DNA of 34,684 bases from Algoriphagus sp. (GCA_021298245.1 JAJTDZ010000033.1:1-34684); one strand, 5' to 3'. Shown: positions 17,861 through 28,663, counted from the stretch's first letter. Notes: generated from the sequence alone by a model not told the origin. Made by a program: numbers and translations.

Positions 17861-18685
17861 TTACTTAGATCTTTTGCTAATAATGAACTTGTTTGAATAC
17901 TTCTTGGGAGATCGGGTCTTCTTACCTTTGGCAAGAAGTCCTTTGCGTGACCTTGGGTGACCCCCTGAAGAGCGTCCTTCCCCACCACCCATAGGGTGAT
18001 CTACTGGGTTCATCGCAACGCCTCGGGTACGAGGTCTAACCCCCAACCAACGCTTACGACCGGCCTTACCCAATACCACGTTCATGTGGTCAGCATTGGA
18101 TACAGTACCTACAGTAGCCATACAAACACCAAGAATAAGTCTCATTTCACCAGAAGGGAGTTTGACCGTCACATAACGCTCGTCTCGAGCGACAATCTGT
18201 GCATATCCTCCGGCACTTCTAGCCAATGCTCCACCTTTACCTGGCTTCAATTCCACGTTGTGTACGATGGTACCCATTGGAATATTAGCCATAGGCATGG
18301 CGTTGCCCACTTCAGGAGCAACCTGCTCACCGGAAATCACTGTTTGTCCCACTTGCAAACCTTCCGGAGCGATAATGTAGGCCTTAGCACCGTCTGCATA
18401 ATACAGTAGGGCAATACGGGCTGTACGGTTTGGATCATACTCGATACCTTTTACTGTAGCAGGTACACCAAACTTGTTTCTCTTAAAGTCTACCAAACGT
18501 AGTCTTTTCTTATGACCGCCACCAATGTAGCGGGCAGTCATTTTGCCTTCATTATTTCTACCACCTGATTTTTTCACAGGAGCGAGCAAAGATTTCTCCG
18601 GGCTTGACTTGGTAATCTCGTCAAACGCAGGAGCTACTCTGAATCGGGTTCCTGGAGTTACAGGTTTTAATTTTTTAATTGCCAT
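17861..18685 (-). CDS. rplB: 50S ribosomal protein L2
   Basis: 274 residues. Needed for subunit association and peptidyl-transferase activity. It begins [20 protein letters not shown], has the OB/SH3-like core with [20 protein letters not shown], and the conserved C-terminal histidine region [20 protein letters not shown] near residue 228-245. The basic tail [16 protein letters not shown] is intact. No anomaly. Confidence 0.99.
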   Translation of the reverse strand: MAIKKLKPVTPGTRFRVAPAFDEITKSSPEKSLLAPVKKSGGRNNEGKMTARYIGGGHKKRLRLVDFKRNKFGVPATVKGIEYDPNRTARIALLYYADGAKAYIIAPEGLQVGQTVISGEQVAPEVGNAMPMANIPMGTIVHNVELKPGKGGALARSAGGYAQIVARDERYVTVKLPSGEMRLILGVCMATVGTVSNADHMNVVLGKAGRKRWLGVRPRTRGVAMNPVDHPMGGGEGRSSGGHPRSRKGLLAKGKKTRSPKKYSNKFIISKRSK

Positions 18686-18698
18686 GGTATTGATTCAA

Positions 18699-18986
18699 TT
18701 AAAGTTCTCCGTAAAAATCAATTACTTCCCCATCAGCTACTTGTACAATTGCCTTTTTATAGGAATTGGTAAAGCCTGATACGACTCTGTTGCTGGTATA
18801 CCTGGTCTTGTGCTTGGCAGCATAACGCATGGTGCGCACAGATACCACGTGAACCCCATATTTCGCTTCTACAGAAGATTTGATTTGGAGTTTATCGGCA
18901 GTTTTTTCAACGATAAATCCATATACTCCCTTTTCGTTACCTGCAGAAACTTTTTCTGTGATCAAAGGCTGTTTCAGAATTTCCAT
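18699..18986 (-). CDS. rplW: 50S ribosomal protein L23
   Basis: 95 residues. Tunnel-exit protein and docking point for trigger factor and SRP. It begins EILKQPLITEKVSAGNEKGV and shows YGFIVEKTADKLQIKSSVEA and KYGVHVVSVRTMRY. The trigger-factor contact region at the beginning of the protein is present. It lies four bases after rplD. Confidence 0.98.
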   Translation of the reverse strand: MEILKQPLITEKVSAGNEKGVYGFIVEKTADKLQIKSSVEAKYGVHVVSVRTMRYAAKHKTRYTSNRVVSGFTNSYKKAIVQVADGEVIDFYGEL

Positions 18987-18990
18987 TGTC

Positions 18991-19620
18991 TTATTTAGAT
19001 AAAATGGTTTCTAACTTACTTACAGATCCTTCGCACAGTACCAAGCGGTCCGCATGGAGAAGTTGGTAAGTATTTACATCGTCTACGGTCACCACCTTTG
19101 CCTTGGGTAGGTTTCGGCTAGATAAAAACACGTTTTTGTTGTCTTCAGAAAGAACCAACAAGGTTTTTTTGTCTGCCAATGAAAGTCCATGGAGCAAGGC
19201 AATGTAGTTTTTGGTTTTAGGCGCATCAAAGTTGACGTCCTCCATAACCAACAAGCTATTTTCTTGTACTTTATAAGCAAGCGCAGATTTACGCGCCAAT
19301 TGCTTCACCTTTTTATTCAATTTGAAGGAGTAATCTCTTGGTCTTGGACCAAAAACTCTACCACCTCCACGGAAGTTGGGCGCCTTCAAAGATCCCGCAC
19401 GAGCACCACCGGTACCTTTTTGCTTCTTGATCTTCTTAGTAGAACCCGCTACTTCGTTTCGCTCTTTTGATTTGTGAGTACCCTGTCTTTGATTGGCAAG
19501 GTATTGCTTCACATCCAGGTAAATTGCGTTATCGTTAGGTTCGATCGCAAAAATTTCGTCAGAAAGAGTCACCTTTCTACCTGTATCTTGTCCTTTATGA
19601 TTGATTACTGCTATTTCCAT
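18991..19620 (-). CDS. rplD: 50S ribosomal protein L4
   Basis: 209 residues. Its long loop reaches the exit tunnel, and in E. coli L4 also represses the S10 operon. The loop region is seen as [20 protein letters not shown] and [20 protein letters not shown]. The C-terminal globular part has [20 protein letters not shown] and [20 protein letters not shown]. It lies three bases after rplC, downstream of a structured leader that could be a target for autoregulation (inference). Confidence 0.99.
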   Translation of the reverse strand: MEIAVINHKGQDTGRKVTLSDEIFAIEPNDNAIYLDVKQYLANQRQGTHKSKERNEVAGSTKKIKKQKGTGGARAGSLKAPNFRGGGRVFGPRPRDYSFKLNKKVKQLARKSALAYKVQENSLLVMEDVNFDAPKTKNYIALLHGLSLADKKTLLVLSEDNKNVFLSSRNLPKAKVVTVDDVNTYQLLHADRLVLCEGSVSKLETILSK

Positions 19621-19623
19621 GGC

Positions 19624-20256
19624 TTACTTCTCCAGAATAACGAATGAATTTTTTGGACCAGGTACCGAACCAGAAACCAAAATCAGGTTCTGCTCTGCAT
19701 ATACCTTTAATACCCGTAGGTTGGCAACTTTTACACGATCTCCACCCGTTCTACCGGCCATTCTCATGCCTTTAAATACGCGTGAAGGCCAAGAACAAGC
19801 ACCGATTGAACCTGGGTGTCTTTGTCTGTTGTGCTGACCGTGAGTTTGTCCACCCACACCCCCAAATCCATGGCGCTTTACCACTCCTTGGAATCCTTTA
19901 CCTTTAGAAGTGCCAATAGCATCGACGAAGTCACCTTCTCCGAATACATCAGATGCACTTACACTTTTTCCAAGCTCCAACTGAGCGGCTAACTCAGCAT
20001 CGAAGTCCCGGAATTCAACAACCTTCTGCTTTGGCGTCGTACCAGCCTTTTTGAAATGGCCAATAAGCGGCTTGGGCGTAGTTTTTTCCTTACGCTCACC
20101 GAATGCCAACTGCACTGCGTTGTACCCGTCTGTTTCAACGTTTTTTACTTGCGTCACTACGCAAGGACCAGCTTCAATTAGCGTGCATGCGACATTACGT
20201 CCATCGGCACTGAAGATGCTAGTCATACCTACTTTTTTTCCAATTATACCAGACAT
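19624..20256 (-). CDS. rplC: 50S ribosomal protein L3
   Basis: 210 residues from the ATG at 20256 ([20 protein letters not shown]), a standard L3, one of the proteins that initiate large-subunit assembly. It shows [40 protein letters not shown] and [40 protein letters not shown]. The frame is open for 38 more codons upstream, but the promoter (20319-20349) lies within that extension, so it cannot be part of the protein made from this promoter. First gene of the long ribosomal protein cluster, with its own promoter and leader. Confidence 0.98.
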   Translation of the reverse strand: MSGIIGKKVGMTSIFSADGRNVACTLIEAGPCVVTQVKNVETDGYNAVQLAFGERKEKTTPKPLIGHFKKAGTTPKQKVVEFRDFDAELAAQLELGKSVSASDVFGEGDFVDAIGTSKGKGFQGVVKRHGFGGVGGQTHGQHNRQRHPGSIGACSWPSRVFKGMRMAGRTGGDRVKVANLRVLKVYAEQNLILVSGSVPGPKNSFVILEK

Positions 20257-20315
20257 CTTGATCAAGATATTTTGATACTTACCTAGTGTATGTACACTCG
20301 GCTCCTTTTTAAGGA
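20255..20315 (-). promoter_or_regulatory. rplC leader with three short inverted repeats
   Basis: The predicted leader of about 56 bases contains TCCTT/AAGGA around three bases (20303-20315) and AGTGTA/TACACT around two bases (20285-20298). It also holds a perfect 14-base palindrome ATCTTGATCAAGAT (20255-20268) that includes the first two bases of the start codon. This is compatible with an autoregulatory ribosomal-protein leader, but it resembles no described one that I can identify. Confidence 0.4.
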
Positions 20316-20318
20316 CTG

Positions 20319-20349
20319 CAAAGTTACTGAAATTATGTTTGGCAGCAAA
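20319..20349 (-). promoter_or_regulatory. Promoter of the rplC (S10-spc-alpha) cluster
   Basis: On the minus strand TTTG (20349-20346), 19 bases, TAACTTTG (20326-20319): a full match to the Bacteroidota consensus TTTG-N19-TAnnTTTG. It lies between the rpsJ terminator and rplC. The transcript should start near 20312. Confidence 0.85.
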
Positions 20350-20429
20350 TCCCAATCCTACTATTTTCAAACAAATCCAAAAAAAATGCTCGGGGCATAC
20401 GATGCGAAGCCTAAAAATTAGGTGAATTC

Positions 20430-20462
20430 AAAAAAAAAGACCTGTAACTATACAGGTCTTTT
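20430..20462 (-). terminator. Rho-independent terminator after rpsJ
   Basis: On the minus strand GACCTGTA pairs with TACAGGTC around a four-base loop, extended by four A-T pairs (20435-20462). A T run follows to 20430. It begins 22 bases after the rpsJ stop. It ends the str-type unit rpsL-rpsG-fusA-rpsJ. Confidence 0.93.
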
Positions 20463-20484
20463 GAAGTTCCAAGCCTAAGGCCTG

Positions 20485-20790
20485 TCACACCTTGATTTCT
20501 ACATCCACCCCACTAGGAAGCTCAATTTTCATTAAAGCGTCCACCGTTTTGGAAGAATTGGAATAAATATCTACCAATCGCTTGTAGGTACACAGCTGGT
20601 ACTGATCTCTAGCCTTTTTATTGACGTGAGGAGATTTCAATACAGTGAATTTTTCCTTCTTGGTAGGCAAGGGAATAGGCCCTACGACAACTGCGCCAGT
20701 AGCTTTTACTGCCTTCACGATCTTCTCTGATGACTTATCCACCAGGCTGTGATCGTATGATTTCAATTTTATTCTTATTTTCTGATTCAT
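20485..20790 (-). CDS. rpsJ: 30S ribosomal protein S10
   Basis: 101 residues. A small-subunit head protein that doubles as NusE in transcription antitermination. It begins [20 protein letters not shown] and shows [40 protein letters not shown] and [20 protein letters not shown]. It is normally the first gene of the S10 operon. Here it is the last gene of the rpsL-rpsG-fusA unit and is cut off from rplC by a terminator and a new promoter. It lies 11 bases after fusA. Confidence 0.99.
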   Translation of the reverse strand: MNQKIRIKLKSYDHSLVDKSSEKIVKAVKATGAVVVGPIPLPTKKEKFTVLKSPHVNKKARDQYQLCTYKRLVDIYSNSSKTVDALMKIELPSGVDVEIKV

Positions 20791-20801
20791 GTTCGTTTCA
20801 A

Positions 20802-22922
20802 TTAGGCTTTATCCCCTTTTACTTTTGCAATGACTGCTTCGGCAATGTTACTTGGAACAGGCTCGTAATGAGAGAAGGTCAAGGATGCCGTAGCTCTACC
20901 AGAGGTGATGGTTCTCAAATCCGTTACGTAACCAAACAATTCTGACAAAGGAACTGCTGCTTTTACTACGGTAGAAGTACCCTTGGTATCCATTCCTTTC
21001 ATCAGGCCTCTTCTTCTGTTTAAGTCACCTGTAATAGGACCCGTATATTCATCTGGAGTCACCACGTCCACAGACATGATGGGTTCAAGCAATTGTGGTC
21101 TACACTTCTTAGCCGCCTCCTTGAAACCAATTCGAGCTGCCAATTCGAAAGAAAGAGCATCCGAATCGACGTCGTGGTAGGAACCATGGAATAATCTAAC
21201 TTTCATAGATTCGATCGGATATCCAGCAAGAGGACCATTTTTCATTGCCTCTTGGAATCCTTTCTGAATTGGCGGAATAAATTCTTTAGGAATCACACCA
21301 CCCACGATACCATTGACAAATTCCAAACCTGCCTTGATTTCATGCGTCTCTGGATCTGGATCCTTAGGACCTAATTCAAAAACAATGTCGGCAAATTTAC
21401 CCTTACCACCAGTCTGCTTCTTGTACACTTCTTTGTGTTCAACCGAACCAAACAAGGCTTCTTTGTAGGCCACTTGAGGGGCGCCTTGGTTGATTTCTAC
21501 CTTAAACTCACGCTTCAATCTATCGATGATGATTTCAAGGTGAAGTTCTCCCATACCTCTTAAAATGGTCTGACCCGTTTCCTGATCCGTATTTACTTGA
21601 AGGGTTGGATCTTCTTCCACCAATTTGGCAATGGCCATACCCAACTTGTCTACATCTGCCTGAGTCTTAGGCTCAATGGCATAACCAATCACCGGCTCAG
21701 GGAATACCATAGACTCCAATACTACTTTGCGCTTTTCATCGCATAGGGTATCTCCAGTTTTGATATCCTTAAATCCTACCACAGCTCCAATATCTCCCGC
21801 TACCAAGCGCTCAATTTGGTTTTGCTTGTTGGCATGCATTTGGAATACCCTCGAAATACGCTCCTTATTGCCAGAACGGCTGTTGAACACGTAAGATCCA
21901 GATTCCAATACCCCAGAGTAGGCCCTTACAAAGCATAAGCGTCCTACAAACGGGTCAGTTGCAATTTTGAAAGCCAATCCGGTGAAGGGTTCGGTCTCTT
22001 TGGGAGAAATTCGAACTTCTTCGTCCTCATCGTCCAAGGAATGGCCGATGATGTCGTCTTTATCTAAAGGAGATGGAAGCAATTCCATCACCAAATCCAA
22101 CATGGTTTGAACCCCCTTATTTTTGAAGGATGAACCGCAAACCATAGGAACGATTTTCATGTCGATGGTAGCTGCACGCAAGGCCTTCAAAATTTCAGCC
22201 TCCGTGATCGAGTTGGGATCATCAAAAAACTTCTCCATCAAAGACTCGTCGTATTCAGCCACTGCCTCAAGAAGGTGCTCCCTGTATTGGGCTACTTCCT
22301 CTTTCATGTCGTCCGGAATAGGAACCTCCTTAAAGGTCATTCCCATATCGTCTTCATTCCAGATAATGGCTCTGTTGTTGATCAAATCAACGACACCTCT
22401 AAATTTTTCTTCTGCGCCGATAGGCAATTGCAAAGGAACTGCAAATGACCCTAGCATTTCCTTAACCTGCTTACATACGGCCAAAAAATCAGCACCTGCA
22501 CGGTCCATTTTGTTCACGAAACCGATACGTGCTACTTTGTAATTATCAGCTAATCTCCAGTTGGTTTCGGATTGAGGCTCTACCCCATCAACCGCAGAGA
22601 AAAGGAACACAAGACCATCCAAAATTCTCAAGGAACGGTTTACTTCTACCGTAAAGTCTACGTGTCCAGGAGTATCGATGATATTGATCTGGTACTGATT
22701 GCTTCTATAATTCCAAAACACCGTGGTAGCTGCAGAGGTAATCGTGATTCCACGCTCTTGCTCTTGAGCCATCCAGTCCATGGTAGCTGCACCTTCGTGC
22801 ACCTCTCCGATTTTGTGGGACTTTCCTGAGTAATACAGGATACGCTCGGTGGTGGTAGTCTTGCCCGCATCAATGTGCGCAGCAATTCCAATATTTCGGG
22901 TGAATTTTAAATCTCTAGCCAT
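20802..22922 (-). CDS. fusA: Translation elongation factor G
   Basis: 706 residues. The GTPase that drives ribosomal translocation (and, in some forms, recycling). The G-domain motifs are complete: [13 protein letters not shown] (P-loop, 15-22), RGITI (57-61), DTPGH (83-87) and NKMD (137-140). Domains II to V follow, including [15 protein letters not shown], the tip region [20 protein letters not shown] and the C-terminal [22 protein letters not shown]. It lies between rpsG and rpsJ. No tuf gene follows it, unlike the enterobacterial str operon. The long length and motifs fit the housekeeping EF-G. Confidence 0.98.
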   Translation of the reverse strand: MARDLKFTRNIGIAAHIDAGKTTTTERILYYSGKSHKIGEVHEGAATMDWMAQEQERGITITSAATTVFWNYRSNQYQINIIDTPGHVDFTVEVNRSLRILDGLVFLFSAVDGVEPQSETNWRLADNYKVARIGFVNKMDRAGADFLAVCKQVKEMLGSFAVPLQLPIGAEEKFRGVVDLINNRAIIWNEDDMGMTFKEVPIPDDMKEEVAQYREHLLEAVAEYDESLMEKFFDDPNSITEAEILKALRAATIDMKIVPMVCGSSFKNKGVQTMLDLVMELLPSPLDKDDIIGHSLDDEDEEVRISPKETEPFTGLAFKIATDPFVGRLCFVRAYSGVLESGSYVFNSRSGNKERISRVFQMHANKQNQIERLVAGDIGAVVGFKDIKTGDTLCDEKRKVVLESMVFPEPVIGYAIEPKTQADVDKLGMAIAKLVEEDPTLQVNTDQETGQTILRGMGELHLEIIIDRLKREFKVEINQGAPQVAYKEALFGSVEHKEVYKKQTGGKGKFADIVFELGPKDPDPETHEIKAGLEFVNGIVGGVIPKEFIPPIQKGFQEAMKNGPLAGYPIESMKVRLFHGSYHDVDSDALSFELAARIGFKEAAKKCRPQLLEPIMSVDVVTPDEYTGPITGDLNRRRGLMKGMDTKGTSTVVKAAVPLSELFGYVTDLRTITSGRATASLTFSHYEPVPSNIAEAVIAKVKGDKA

Positions 22923-22927
22923 TTAAA

Positions 22928-23395
22928 TTAAAATCTAAAGTGGGAGAATGCTTTATTCGCCTCGGCCATTCTGTGGGTATCATCCTTTTTCTTCACAGCG
23001 GCTCCTTCGCCTTTTGCTGCTGCGATGATCTCACCTGCCAAACGGTCCATCATGGTCTTTTCACCTCGCTTACGGGAATAGAGTATCATCCATTTGATAC
23101 CTAAAGCCATTTTTCTCTCTGGTCTGACTTCCATAGGAACCTGGAACGTAGCACCACCAACTCTACGACTCTTCACCTCAACGGTTGGAGCAATATTGTT
23201 AAGCGCCTTTTTCCAAACTTCAAGACCATTCTCGCCTACCTTGGATTCTACTTTGGCAATCGCATCGTAGAAAATGTTGTAAGCAATACTCTTCTTCCCG
23301 TCGAACATCAGACAGTTTACAAACTTGGTCACCAAAGTATCGTTGAACTTTGGATCAGGAAGAATATATCTCTTCTTTGGTTTCGCTTTTCTCAT
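22928..23395 (-). CDS. rpsG: 30S ribosomal protein S7
   Basis: 155 residues. Nucleates assembly of the small-subunit head and lines the E site. It begins [20 protein letters not shown] and shows [40 protein letters not shown] and [20 protein letters not shown] at the C-terminus. Standard, five bases before fusA. Confidence 0.99.
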   Translation of the reverse strand: MRKAKPKKRYILPDPKFNDTLVTKFVNCLMFDGKKSIAYNIFYDAIAKVESKVGENGLEVWKKALNNIAPTVEVKSRRVGGATFQVPMEVRPERKMALGIKWMILYSRKRGEKTMMDRLAGEIIAAAKGEGAAVKKKDDTHRMAEANKAFSHFRF

Positions 23396-23416
23396 TTCTT
23401 TTTAATGTAGTTTAAA

Positions 23417-23821
23417 TTACTTTTTGCCTGGAGCTGCAGCACCTTTGCCCGCCTTTGGCATTTTTGCACCGTACTTGGAGCGACCTTGCTTGCGGTCTTT
23501 TACCCCTGCAGTATCCAATGCACCTCGGATGATGTGGTACCTTACCCCTGGAAGATCCTTTACACGACCCCCTCTGATCAATACGATAGAGTGTTCTTGC
23601 AAATTGTGACCTTCTCCTGGAATGTAGGCATTCACTTCTTTTCCATTCGTCAATCTCACCCTAGCCACCTTTCTCATCGCAGAGTTCGGCTTCTTTGGGG
23701 TGGTGGTATATACCCTAGTACAAACCCCTCTTCGCTGAGGACAAGCGTCCAAAGCCCTAGATTTTGATTTGAATTCCAGCGTATTTCTACCTTTTCTTAC
23801 TAGTTGTTGAATAGTAGGCAT
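23417..23821 (-). CDS. rpsL: 30S ribosomal protein S12
   Basis: 134 residues. Decoding-centre protein. It begins [20 protein letters not shown] and carries [19 protein letters not shown] with lysine at the classic streptomycin-resistance position (residue 43). It also carries [20 protein letters not shown] with the second key lysine, so it is predicted streptomycin-sensitive. The tail [17 protein letters not shown] is slightly longer than in E. coli. First gene of its unit, 42-odd bases from the predicted transcript start. Confidence 0.99.
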   Translation of the reverse strand: MPTIQQLVRKGRNTLEFKSKSRALDACPQRRGVCTRVYTTTPKKPNSAMRKVARVRLTNGKEVNAYIPGEGHNLQEHSIVLIRGGRVKDLPGVRYHIIRGALDTAGVKDRKQGRSKYGAKMPKAGKGAAAPGKK

Positions 23822-23869
23822 TCCCTGTTTAAAATTTTATTTGTCTGTAAACTGTTAATTTTTGGACTG

Positions 23870-23900
23870 CAAAGGTACAAGAAGTAATAAGAGTAACAAA
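23870..23900 (-). promoter_or_regulatory. Promoter of rpsL-rpsG-fusA-rpsJ
   Basis: On the minus strand TTTG (23900-23897), 19 bases, TACCTTTG (23877-23870): a full match to the Bacteroidota TTTG-N19-TAnnTTTG consensus. It lies between the DUF3467 gene and rpsL. The transcript should begin near 23864. Confidence 0.87.
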
Positions 23901-23920
23901 ATTAAGCACTTATATTTTTA

Positions 23921-24235
23921 TCAAGCTTCGCCTGCTGCTCCGAAGGAAAGAGGAAAGGAAGGAACCCCTCCACCTTGATTGATTTTTCCAAAAGAAGCTT
24001 CGTATTTCTCTATGTTTTCCTTCAATGCCCCAAGCAATCGCTTGGCATGATCGGGAGTTACGATGATGCGTGATTTTACTTTGGCCTTGGGCACCCCTGG
24101 CATTAAGCGAATAAAATCGATGACAAATTCGGAATTGGAATGTGCAATCATGGCCAAGTTGGAATATACCCCCTCGGCAATTTCTTCTGACAATTCCACG
24201 TTGATCTGTTGGTCTTGTGGCTGATTTTTTTCCAT
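23921..24235 (-). CDS. DUF3467 family protein
   Basis: 104 residues, cytoplasmic-looking. It matches the DUF3467 pattern as I know it from Bacteroidota: VELSEEIAEGVYSNLAMIAH, SNSEFVIDFIRLMPGVPKAK, VKSRIIVTPDHAKRLLGALK and ENIEKYEASFG, followed by a Gly/Pro tail. The molecular function is not established. A small dimeric beta-rich protein linked to transcription or translation is only an inference from its place directly after rpoC. It begins 13 bases after the T run of the rpoC terminator, with no promoter element visible between, so it may depend on terminator readthrough. No terminator was seen after it, and its stop lies about 20 bases before the rpsL -33 element. Confidence 0.9.
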   Translation of the reverse strand: MEKNQPQDQQINVELSEEIAEGVYSNLAMIAHSNSEFVIDFIRLMPGVPKAKVKSRIIVTPDHAKRLLGALKENIEKYEASFGKINQGGGVPSFPLSFGAAGEA

Positions 24236-24248
24236 AGGTTTTTAAAGT

Positions 24249-24283
24249 AAAAAAAGGCCTGCGCATTGCTTGCAGGCCTTTTT
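24249..24283 (-). terminator. Rho-independent terminator (possible attenuator) after rpoC
   Basis: On the minus strand AAAAAGGCCTGC pairs with GCAGGCCTTTTT (12 pairs; 24283-24272 with 24262-24251), with a T run to 24249. It lies 19 bases past the rpoC stop and just upstream of the DUF3467 start at 24235. Confidence 0.92.
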
Positions 24284-24302
24284 AAGTAGATAATTATGCA
24301 AT

Positions 24303-27300
24303 TTAAGCAATCACTTCACTGCTTGTTTTGGAAGAGGTCTTCTCCATGTTTTCAGAAAGTTTTTCGTATTCATCTTTAGACCCTACGATCAATTTCTGGA
24401 AGCCACGCTGACCCGTACCGGCAGGAATCAAATGCCCTACAATTACGTTTTCTTTTAGTCCCAAAAGCTCATCTCGCTTGCCTCGAATAGCAGCCTCAGA
24501 GAGCACTTTGGTTGTCTCCTGGAAGGAGGCCGCAGAAATAAAGCTTTCTGTACCTAGGGAGGCAGCGGTAATACCTTGCAAGGTAGGCGCCGAAACCGCA
24601 GTCTCCGCATCCATCACCTGTACCAACTTCAGGTCTTTTCGCTTTAAGCTTGAATTTTCGTCTCTCAATCTTCTAGCAGAAATGATCATGCCCGGTTTTA
24701 GGTTTGAGGAATCGCCTGCATCCAAGACAATTTTCTTGTCCAAGATATTGTCGTTCTCCTCACGGAAAGCCCACTTATCAACGATTTGGCCCTGCAAGAA
24801 GCTGGTATTTCCTGGATCCAAGATCTCTACCTTCTGCATCATTTGGGATACAATCACTTCGATGTGTTTGTCGTTGATTTTTACCCCTTGCAAACGGTAA
24901 ACTTCCTGAATCTCGTTGACTAGGTATTCTTGTACCGCAGTAGGTCCTTTGATAGAAAGGATATCACTTGGCGTGATCGCTCCATCAGACAAAGGTTCTC
25001 CGGCGCGGATAAAGTCATTTTCCTGCACTAGGATATGCTTGGACAAAGAAACCATGTATTTCTTGACCACTCCATCCTTGGATTCGATGATAATCTCACG
25101 ATTACCTCGCTTCACACTTCCGTAGGTCACTACGCCATCGATTTCAGAAACCACGGCAGGGTTGGACGGGTTTCTAGCCTCAAACAATTCCGTTACTCGT
25201 GGCAGACCACCGGTGATATCTCTAGTTTTTCCAACAGATCTTGGGATTTTTACTAGGATTTGACCAGCTTTTACTTTCTCTCCTGATTCTACGGCCAAAT
25301 GCGCGCCAACAGGGATATTGTAGGTCTTGGAATCTCCTTTGTAATTGACGATAATGGCTGGGTTTTTAGCCCTATCCTTGGTTTCAATAATTACTTTTTC
25401 ACGGAAACCGGTCTGGTCGTCAGCTACCTCTTTGTAGGTAATACCTTCCACTACAGATTCAAACTCTACTGTTCCGTCAAACTCGGATAAGATCACGGCA
25501 TTGTACGGATCCCAAGTACAGAGAGATTCTCCTTTGGTGATTTTCTGACCGTTTTTCACGTTCAAAATCGCTCCGTAAGGCACGTGGTTGGCCACCAAAG
25601 TCTTTCCTGACTTGGCCTCATTGATTTTTATTTCTCCAGAGCGTCCCATGACCACGGTGACTGCATCACCTTCTCTGTTGGTAGTGGCTAGGTATCGCAA
25701 TTCCTCGTCAAATTCTACCACACCGTCAAATTTTGCATTGATGCTGGCATCTACCGCCATGTTGGATGCTGTACCTCCTACGTGGAAGGTTCGAAGGGTC
25801 AACTGCGTACCTGGCTCACCAATAGATTGTGCGGCGATTACTCCTACCGACTCCCCAGCTTGCACCATCTTTCCAGTGGCTAGGTTGCGTCCGTAACACT
25901 TGGAGCATACCCCACGCTTGGTTTCACAGGTCAATACCGACCTAATTTCTACTTCTTCGATAGTAGATTCATCTACTCGCTTGGCGATTTCGTCGGTAAT
26001 TTCAATTCCTGCCGGAACGATCAATTCGTCCGTAGCCAAGTCATATACATCGTGTACAGATACTCGACCCAAGATTCTCTCGGAAAGAGGCTCCACGATT
26101 TCGTCGTTGTCTTTGAGTGCTTGGACTACCAAGCCTCTCAAGGTACCGCAGTCTTCTTCGGTGATGATCATGTCTTGGGCGACATCCACTAGACGGCGCG
26201 TCAAGTACCCTGCATCGGCCGTTTTTAAGGCAGTATCTGCAAGACCCTTACGGGCACCGTGGGTAGAGATGAAGTATTCCAATACGTCAAGACCCTCTTT
26301 GAAGTTAGACAAGATGGGGTTTTCGATGATTTCCCCTACCGAACCTTGAAGGTTTTTCTGAGGCTTGGCCATCAGACCTCTCATACCACCCAATTGACGG
26401 ATTTGCTCTCGTGAACCACGGGCTCCAGAGTGCATCATCATGTAGATGGCATTGAATCCTTGCTTGTCCTCTTCCATCTTCTTCATCAAATTGTTGGTAA
26501 GATGAGAGTTGGTTCTCGTCCAAATGTCAATCACTTGGTTGTATCGCTCGTTGTCGGTGATCAATCCCATCAGGTAATTGTTCCAGACCTGGTCTACTTC
26601 CTCCTTGGCTTTGGCAATCATCGGCTCCTTTTCTTCAGGAATGATGACGTCATTTAAGCCCATGGATAGACCTCCTTGGTAAGCCATTTGGAAACCAAGT
26701 TGCTTGATATCGTCCAAGAATTGAGCGGTACGGGCAATGCCACATACCTTTACTACCTCAGCGATGATTTGCTGAAGTTTCTTTTTAGTCAATAGTTCGT
26801 TGACATACCCTACTTCCTCCGGTACAAATTGATTGAAGATCAGACGACCTGCCACCGTTTCGATGATTTGGTCTTGGATCTCACCGGATGCGGTACGCAC
26901 CTTTACCTTGCACTTGATGTTGGCATGCTTGGAAAGCTGACCTTCATTCATGGCAATGATTACTTCCTCCTGGCTGTAGAAGGTCATGCCTTCACCCAAC
27001 ACCGGTTCTTGAGGAGTAGATTTTTTTCCTTTGGTTACGTAATAAAGCCCCAATACCATGTCCTGAGAAGGTACAGTGATTGGTGCTCCGTTAGCTGGAT
27101 TTAGGATATTGTGCGCAGAAAGCATCAATGTGGATGCTTCCAAGATCGCCTCATGACCTAGCGGCACGTGTACCGCCATCTGGTCACCGTCAAAGTCAGC
27201 ATTGAATGCAGTACACACCAAAGGGTGCAACTGGATCGCTTTTCCTTCGATCAACTTGGGTTGGAACGCCTGGATACCCAATCGGTGAAGGGTTGGAGCA

Positions 27301-28616
27301 CGGTTGAGGAGCACTGGGTGTCCTTTCAATACGTTTTCCAAAATATCCCAAACGACTGGATCCTTGCGATCTACAATTTTCTTAGCAGACTTTACGGTCT
27401 TCACAATTCCTCTTTCGATCAGCTTTCTGATAATAAAAGGTTTGAAAAGTTCTGCCGCCATATTTTTAGGTAGACCACACTCGTGAAGCTTCAACTCAGG
27501 ACCTACCACAATCACAGATCGACCGGAATAGTCCACACGCTTACCGAGCAAGTTTTGACGGAATCGACCCTGCTTACCTTTCAACATATCGGAAAGAGAT
27601 TTCAAGGCACGGTTACCGTCGGATCTTACCGCATTTACTTTTCTGGAGTTGTCAAAAAGAGAATCTACAGCTTCCTGAAGCATTCGCTTTTCGTTTCTCA
27701 AAATGACCTCAGGTGCTTTGATATCAATCAATCGCTTCAATCGGTTGTTTCGAATAATTACTCTACGGTAGAGGTCATTCAAATCCGAAGTAGCAAAACG
27801 ACCCCCATCCAATGGTACCAATGGTCTTAATTCTGGTGGAATTACAGGTACCATACGCACGACCATCCACTCGGGACGGTTTTCGATGCGAGTTCTGGCC
27901 TCACGGAAAGCCTCAACAACCTTAAGTCGCTTCAATGCTTCGGCTTTTCTTTGCTGAGAGGTATCTGTAGCTGCCTGGTGACGCAATGAATAGGAGAGTT
28001 CATCCAAATCCAATTTGGCCAACAACATTTCCAAAGCTTCAGCACCCATTTTGGCGATAAACTTGTTTGGATCGTTGTCATCCAAAAGGTGATTTTCTTT
28101 CGGAAGCTTATCCATGATATCCAGGTATTCGTCTTCGGTCAAGAAATCAAGGTATTGCACACCTTCTTCCTCTTTTACCCCCGCTTGCACGACCACATAC
28201 CGCTCGTAATACACGATTTGATCTAGTTTTTTGGTAGGTAATCCAAGAAGGTATCCGATTTTATTGGGCAAGGACTTGAAGTACCAGATATGCGCTACAG
28301 GAACCACCAATTCGATGTGGCCCATGCGCTCTCTACGAACTTTCTTTTCGGTCACTTCTACCCCGCAACGGTCGCAGATAATTCCTTTATATCTAATGCG
28401 CTTGTACTTTCCACAATGACATTCCCAATCTTTTACCGGACCGAAAATTCGCTCGCAAAACAAGCCACCCATTTCGGGCTTGTACGTTCTGTAATTGATG
28501 GTCTCTGGCTGGGTTACCTCCCCGTTGGAGCTATCCAAAATAGATTCTGGAGAGGCCAAGCTGATGGTAACTCGGGAGAAATCGTTGTTCAGTTTTTTAT
28601 TTTTTCTAAACGACAT
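24303..28616 (-). CDS. rpoC: DNA-directed RNA polymerase beta-prime subunit
   Basis: 1437 residues from the ATG at 28616 ([20 protein letters not shown]), the usual Bacteroidota start. A 13-codon upstream extension is not family-like. The catalytic Mg motif [12 protein letters not shown] lies near residues 470-480. The N-terminal zinc site is [20 protein letters not shown] (about 63-85). The second zinc site uses CGTLRG near 822 and [13 protein letters not shown] near 896-905. Trigger-loop-region motifs follow ([28 protein letters not shown]). The C-terminal [33 protein letters not shown] is conserved. It follows rpoB after 47 bases and ends at a strong terminator. Confidence 0.98.
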   Translation of the reverse strand: MSFRKNKKLNNDFSRVTISLASPESILDSSNGEVTQPETINYRTYKPEMGGLFCERIFGPVKDWECHCGKYKRIRYKGIICDRCGVEVTEKKVRRERMGHIELVVPVAHIWYFKSLPNKIGYLLGLPTKKLDQIVYYERYVVVQAGVKEEEGVQYLDFLTEDEYLDIMDKLPKENHLLDDNDPNKFIAKMGAEALEMLLAKLDLDELSYSLRHQAATDTSQQRKAEALKRLKVVEAFREARTRIENRPEWMVVRMVPVIPPELRPLVPLDGGRFATSDLNDLYRRVIIRNNRLKRLIDIKAPEVILRNEKRMLQEAVDSLFDNSRKVNAVRSDGNRALKSLSDMLKGKQGRFRQNLLGKRVDYSGRSVIVVGPELKLHECGLPKNMAAELFKPFIIRKLIERGIVKTVKSAKKIVDRKDPVVWDILENVLKGHPVLLNRAPTLHRLGIQAFQPKLIEGKAIQLHPLVCTAFNADFDGDQMAVHVPLGHEAILEASTLMLSAHNILNPANGAPITVPSQDMVLGLYYVTKGKKSTPQEPVLGEGMTFYSQEEVIIAMNEGQLSKHANIKCKVKVRTASGEIQDQIIETVAGRLIFNQFVPEEVGYVNELLTKKKLQQIIAEVVKVCGIARTAQFLDDIKQLGFQMAYQGGLSMGLNDVIIPEEKEPMIAKAKEEVDQVWNNYLMGLITDNERYNQVIDIWTRTNSHLTNNLMKKMEEDKQGFNAIYMMMHSGARGSREQIRQLGGMRGLMAKPQKNLQGSVGEIIENPILSNFKEGLDVLEYFISTHGARKGLADTALKTADAGYLTRRLVDVAQDMIITEEDCGTLRGLVVQALKDNDEIVEPLSERILGRVSVHDVYDLATDELIVPAGIEITDEIAKRVDESTIEEVEIRSVLTCETKRGVCSKCYGRNLATGKMVQAGESVGVIAAQSIGEPGTQLTLRTFHVGGTASNMAVDASINAKFDGVVEFDEELRYLATTNREGDAVTVVMGRSGEIKINEAKSGKTLVANHVPYGAILNVKNGQKITKGESLCTWDPYNAVILSEFDGTVEFESVVEGITYKEVADDQTGFREKVIIETKDRAKNPAIIVNYKGDSKTYNIPVGAHLAVESGEKVKAGQILVKIPRSVGKTRDITGGLPRVTELFEARNPSNPAVVSEIDGVVTYGSVKRGNREIIIESKDGVVKKYMVSLSKHILVQENDFIRAGEPLSDGAITPSDILSIKGPTAVQEYLVNEIQEVYRLQGVKINDKHIEVIVSQMMQKVEILDPGNTSFLQGQIVDKWAFREENDNILDKKIVLDAGDSSNLKPGMIISARRLRDENSSLKRKDLKLVQVMDAETAVSAPTLQGITAASLGTESFISAASFQETTKVLSEAAIRGKRDELLGLKENVIVGHLIPAGTGQRGFQKLIVGSKDEYEKLSENMEKTSSKTSSEVIA

Positions 28617-28663
28617 AGTTTTTTGAGATATGTTGAGGGCGGCTGCCCGCCCCATGAGCCAAA

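Noticed and set aside
20257..20370. 38-codon N-terminal extension of L3
   Set aside because: The consensus promoter (-7 at 20319-20326) lies inside it, and the residues do not resemble any L3. The real start is 20256.
20410..20422. CCTAA/TTAGG repeat upstream of the rplC promoter
   Set aside because: A five-pair repeat in AT-rich DNA between a terminator and a promoter, too weak to call a site.
23910..24266. 118-codon frame overlapping the DUF3467 gene
   Set aside because: It is another frame of the same DNA, runs through the terminator, and lacks family features.
28617..28655. 13-codon N-terminal extension of RpoC
   Set aside because: Bacteroidota RpoC starts MSFRKNKK. The extension only uses the rpoB-rpoC gap.
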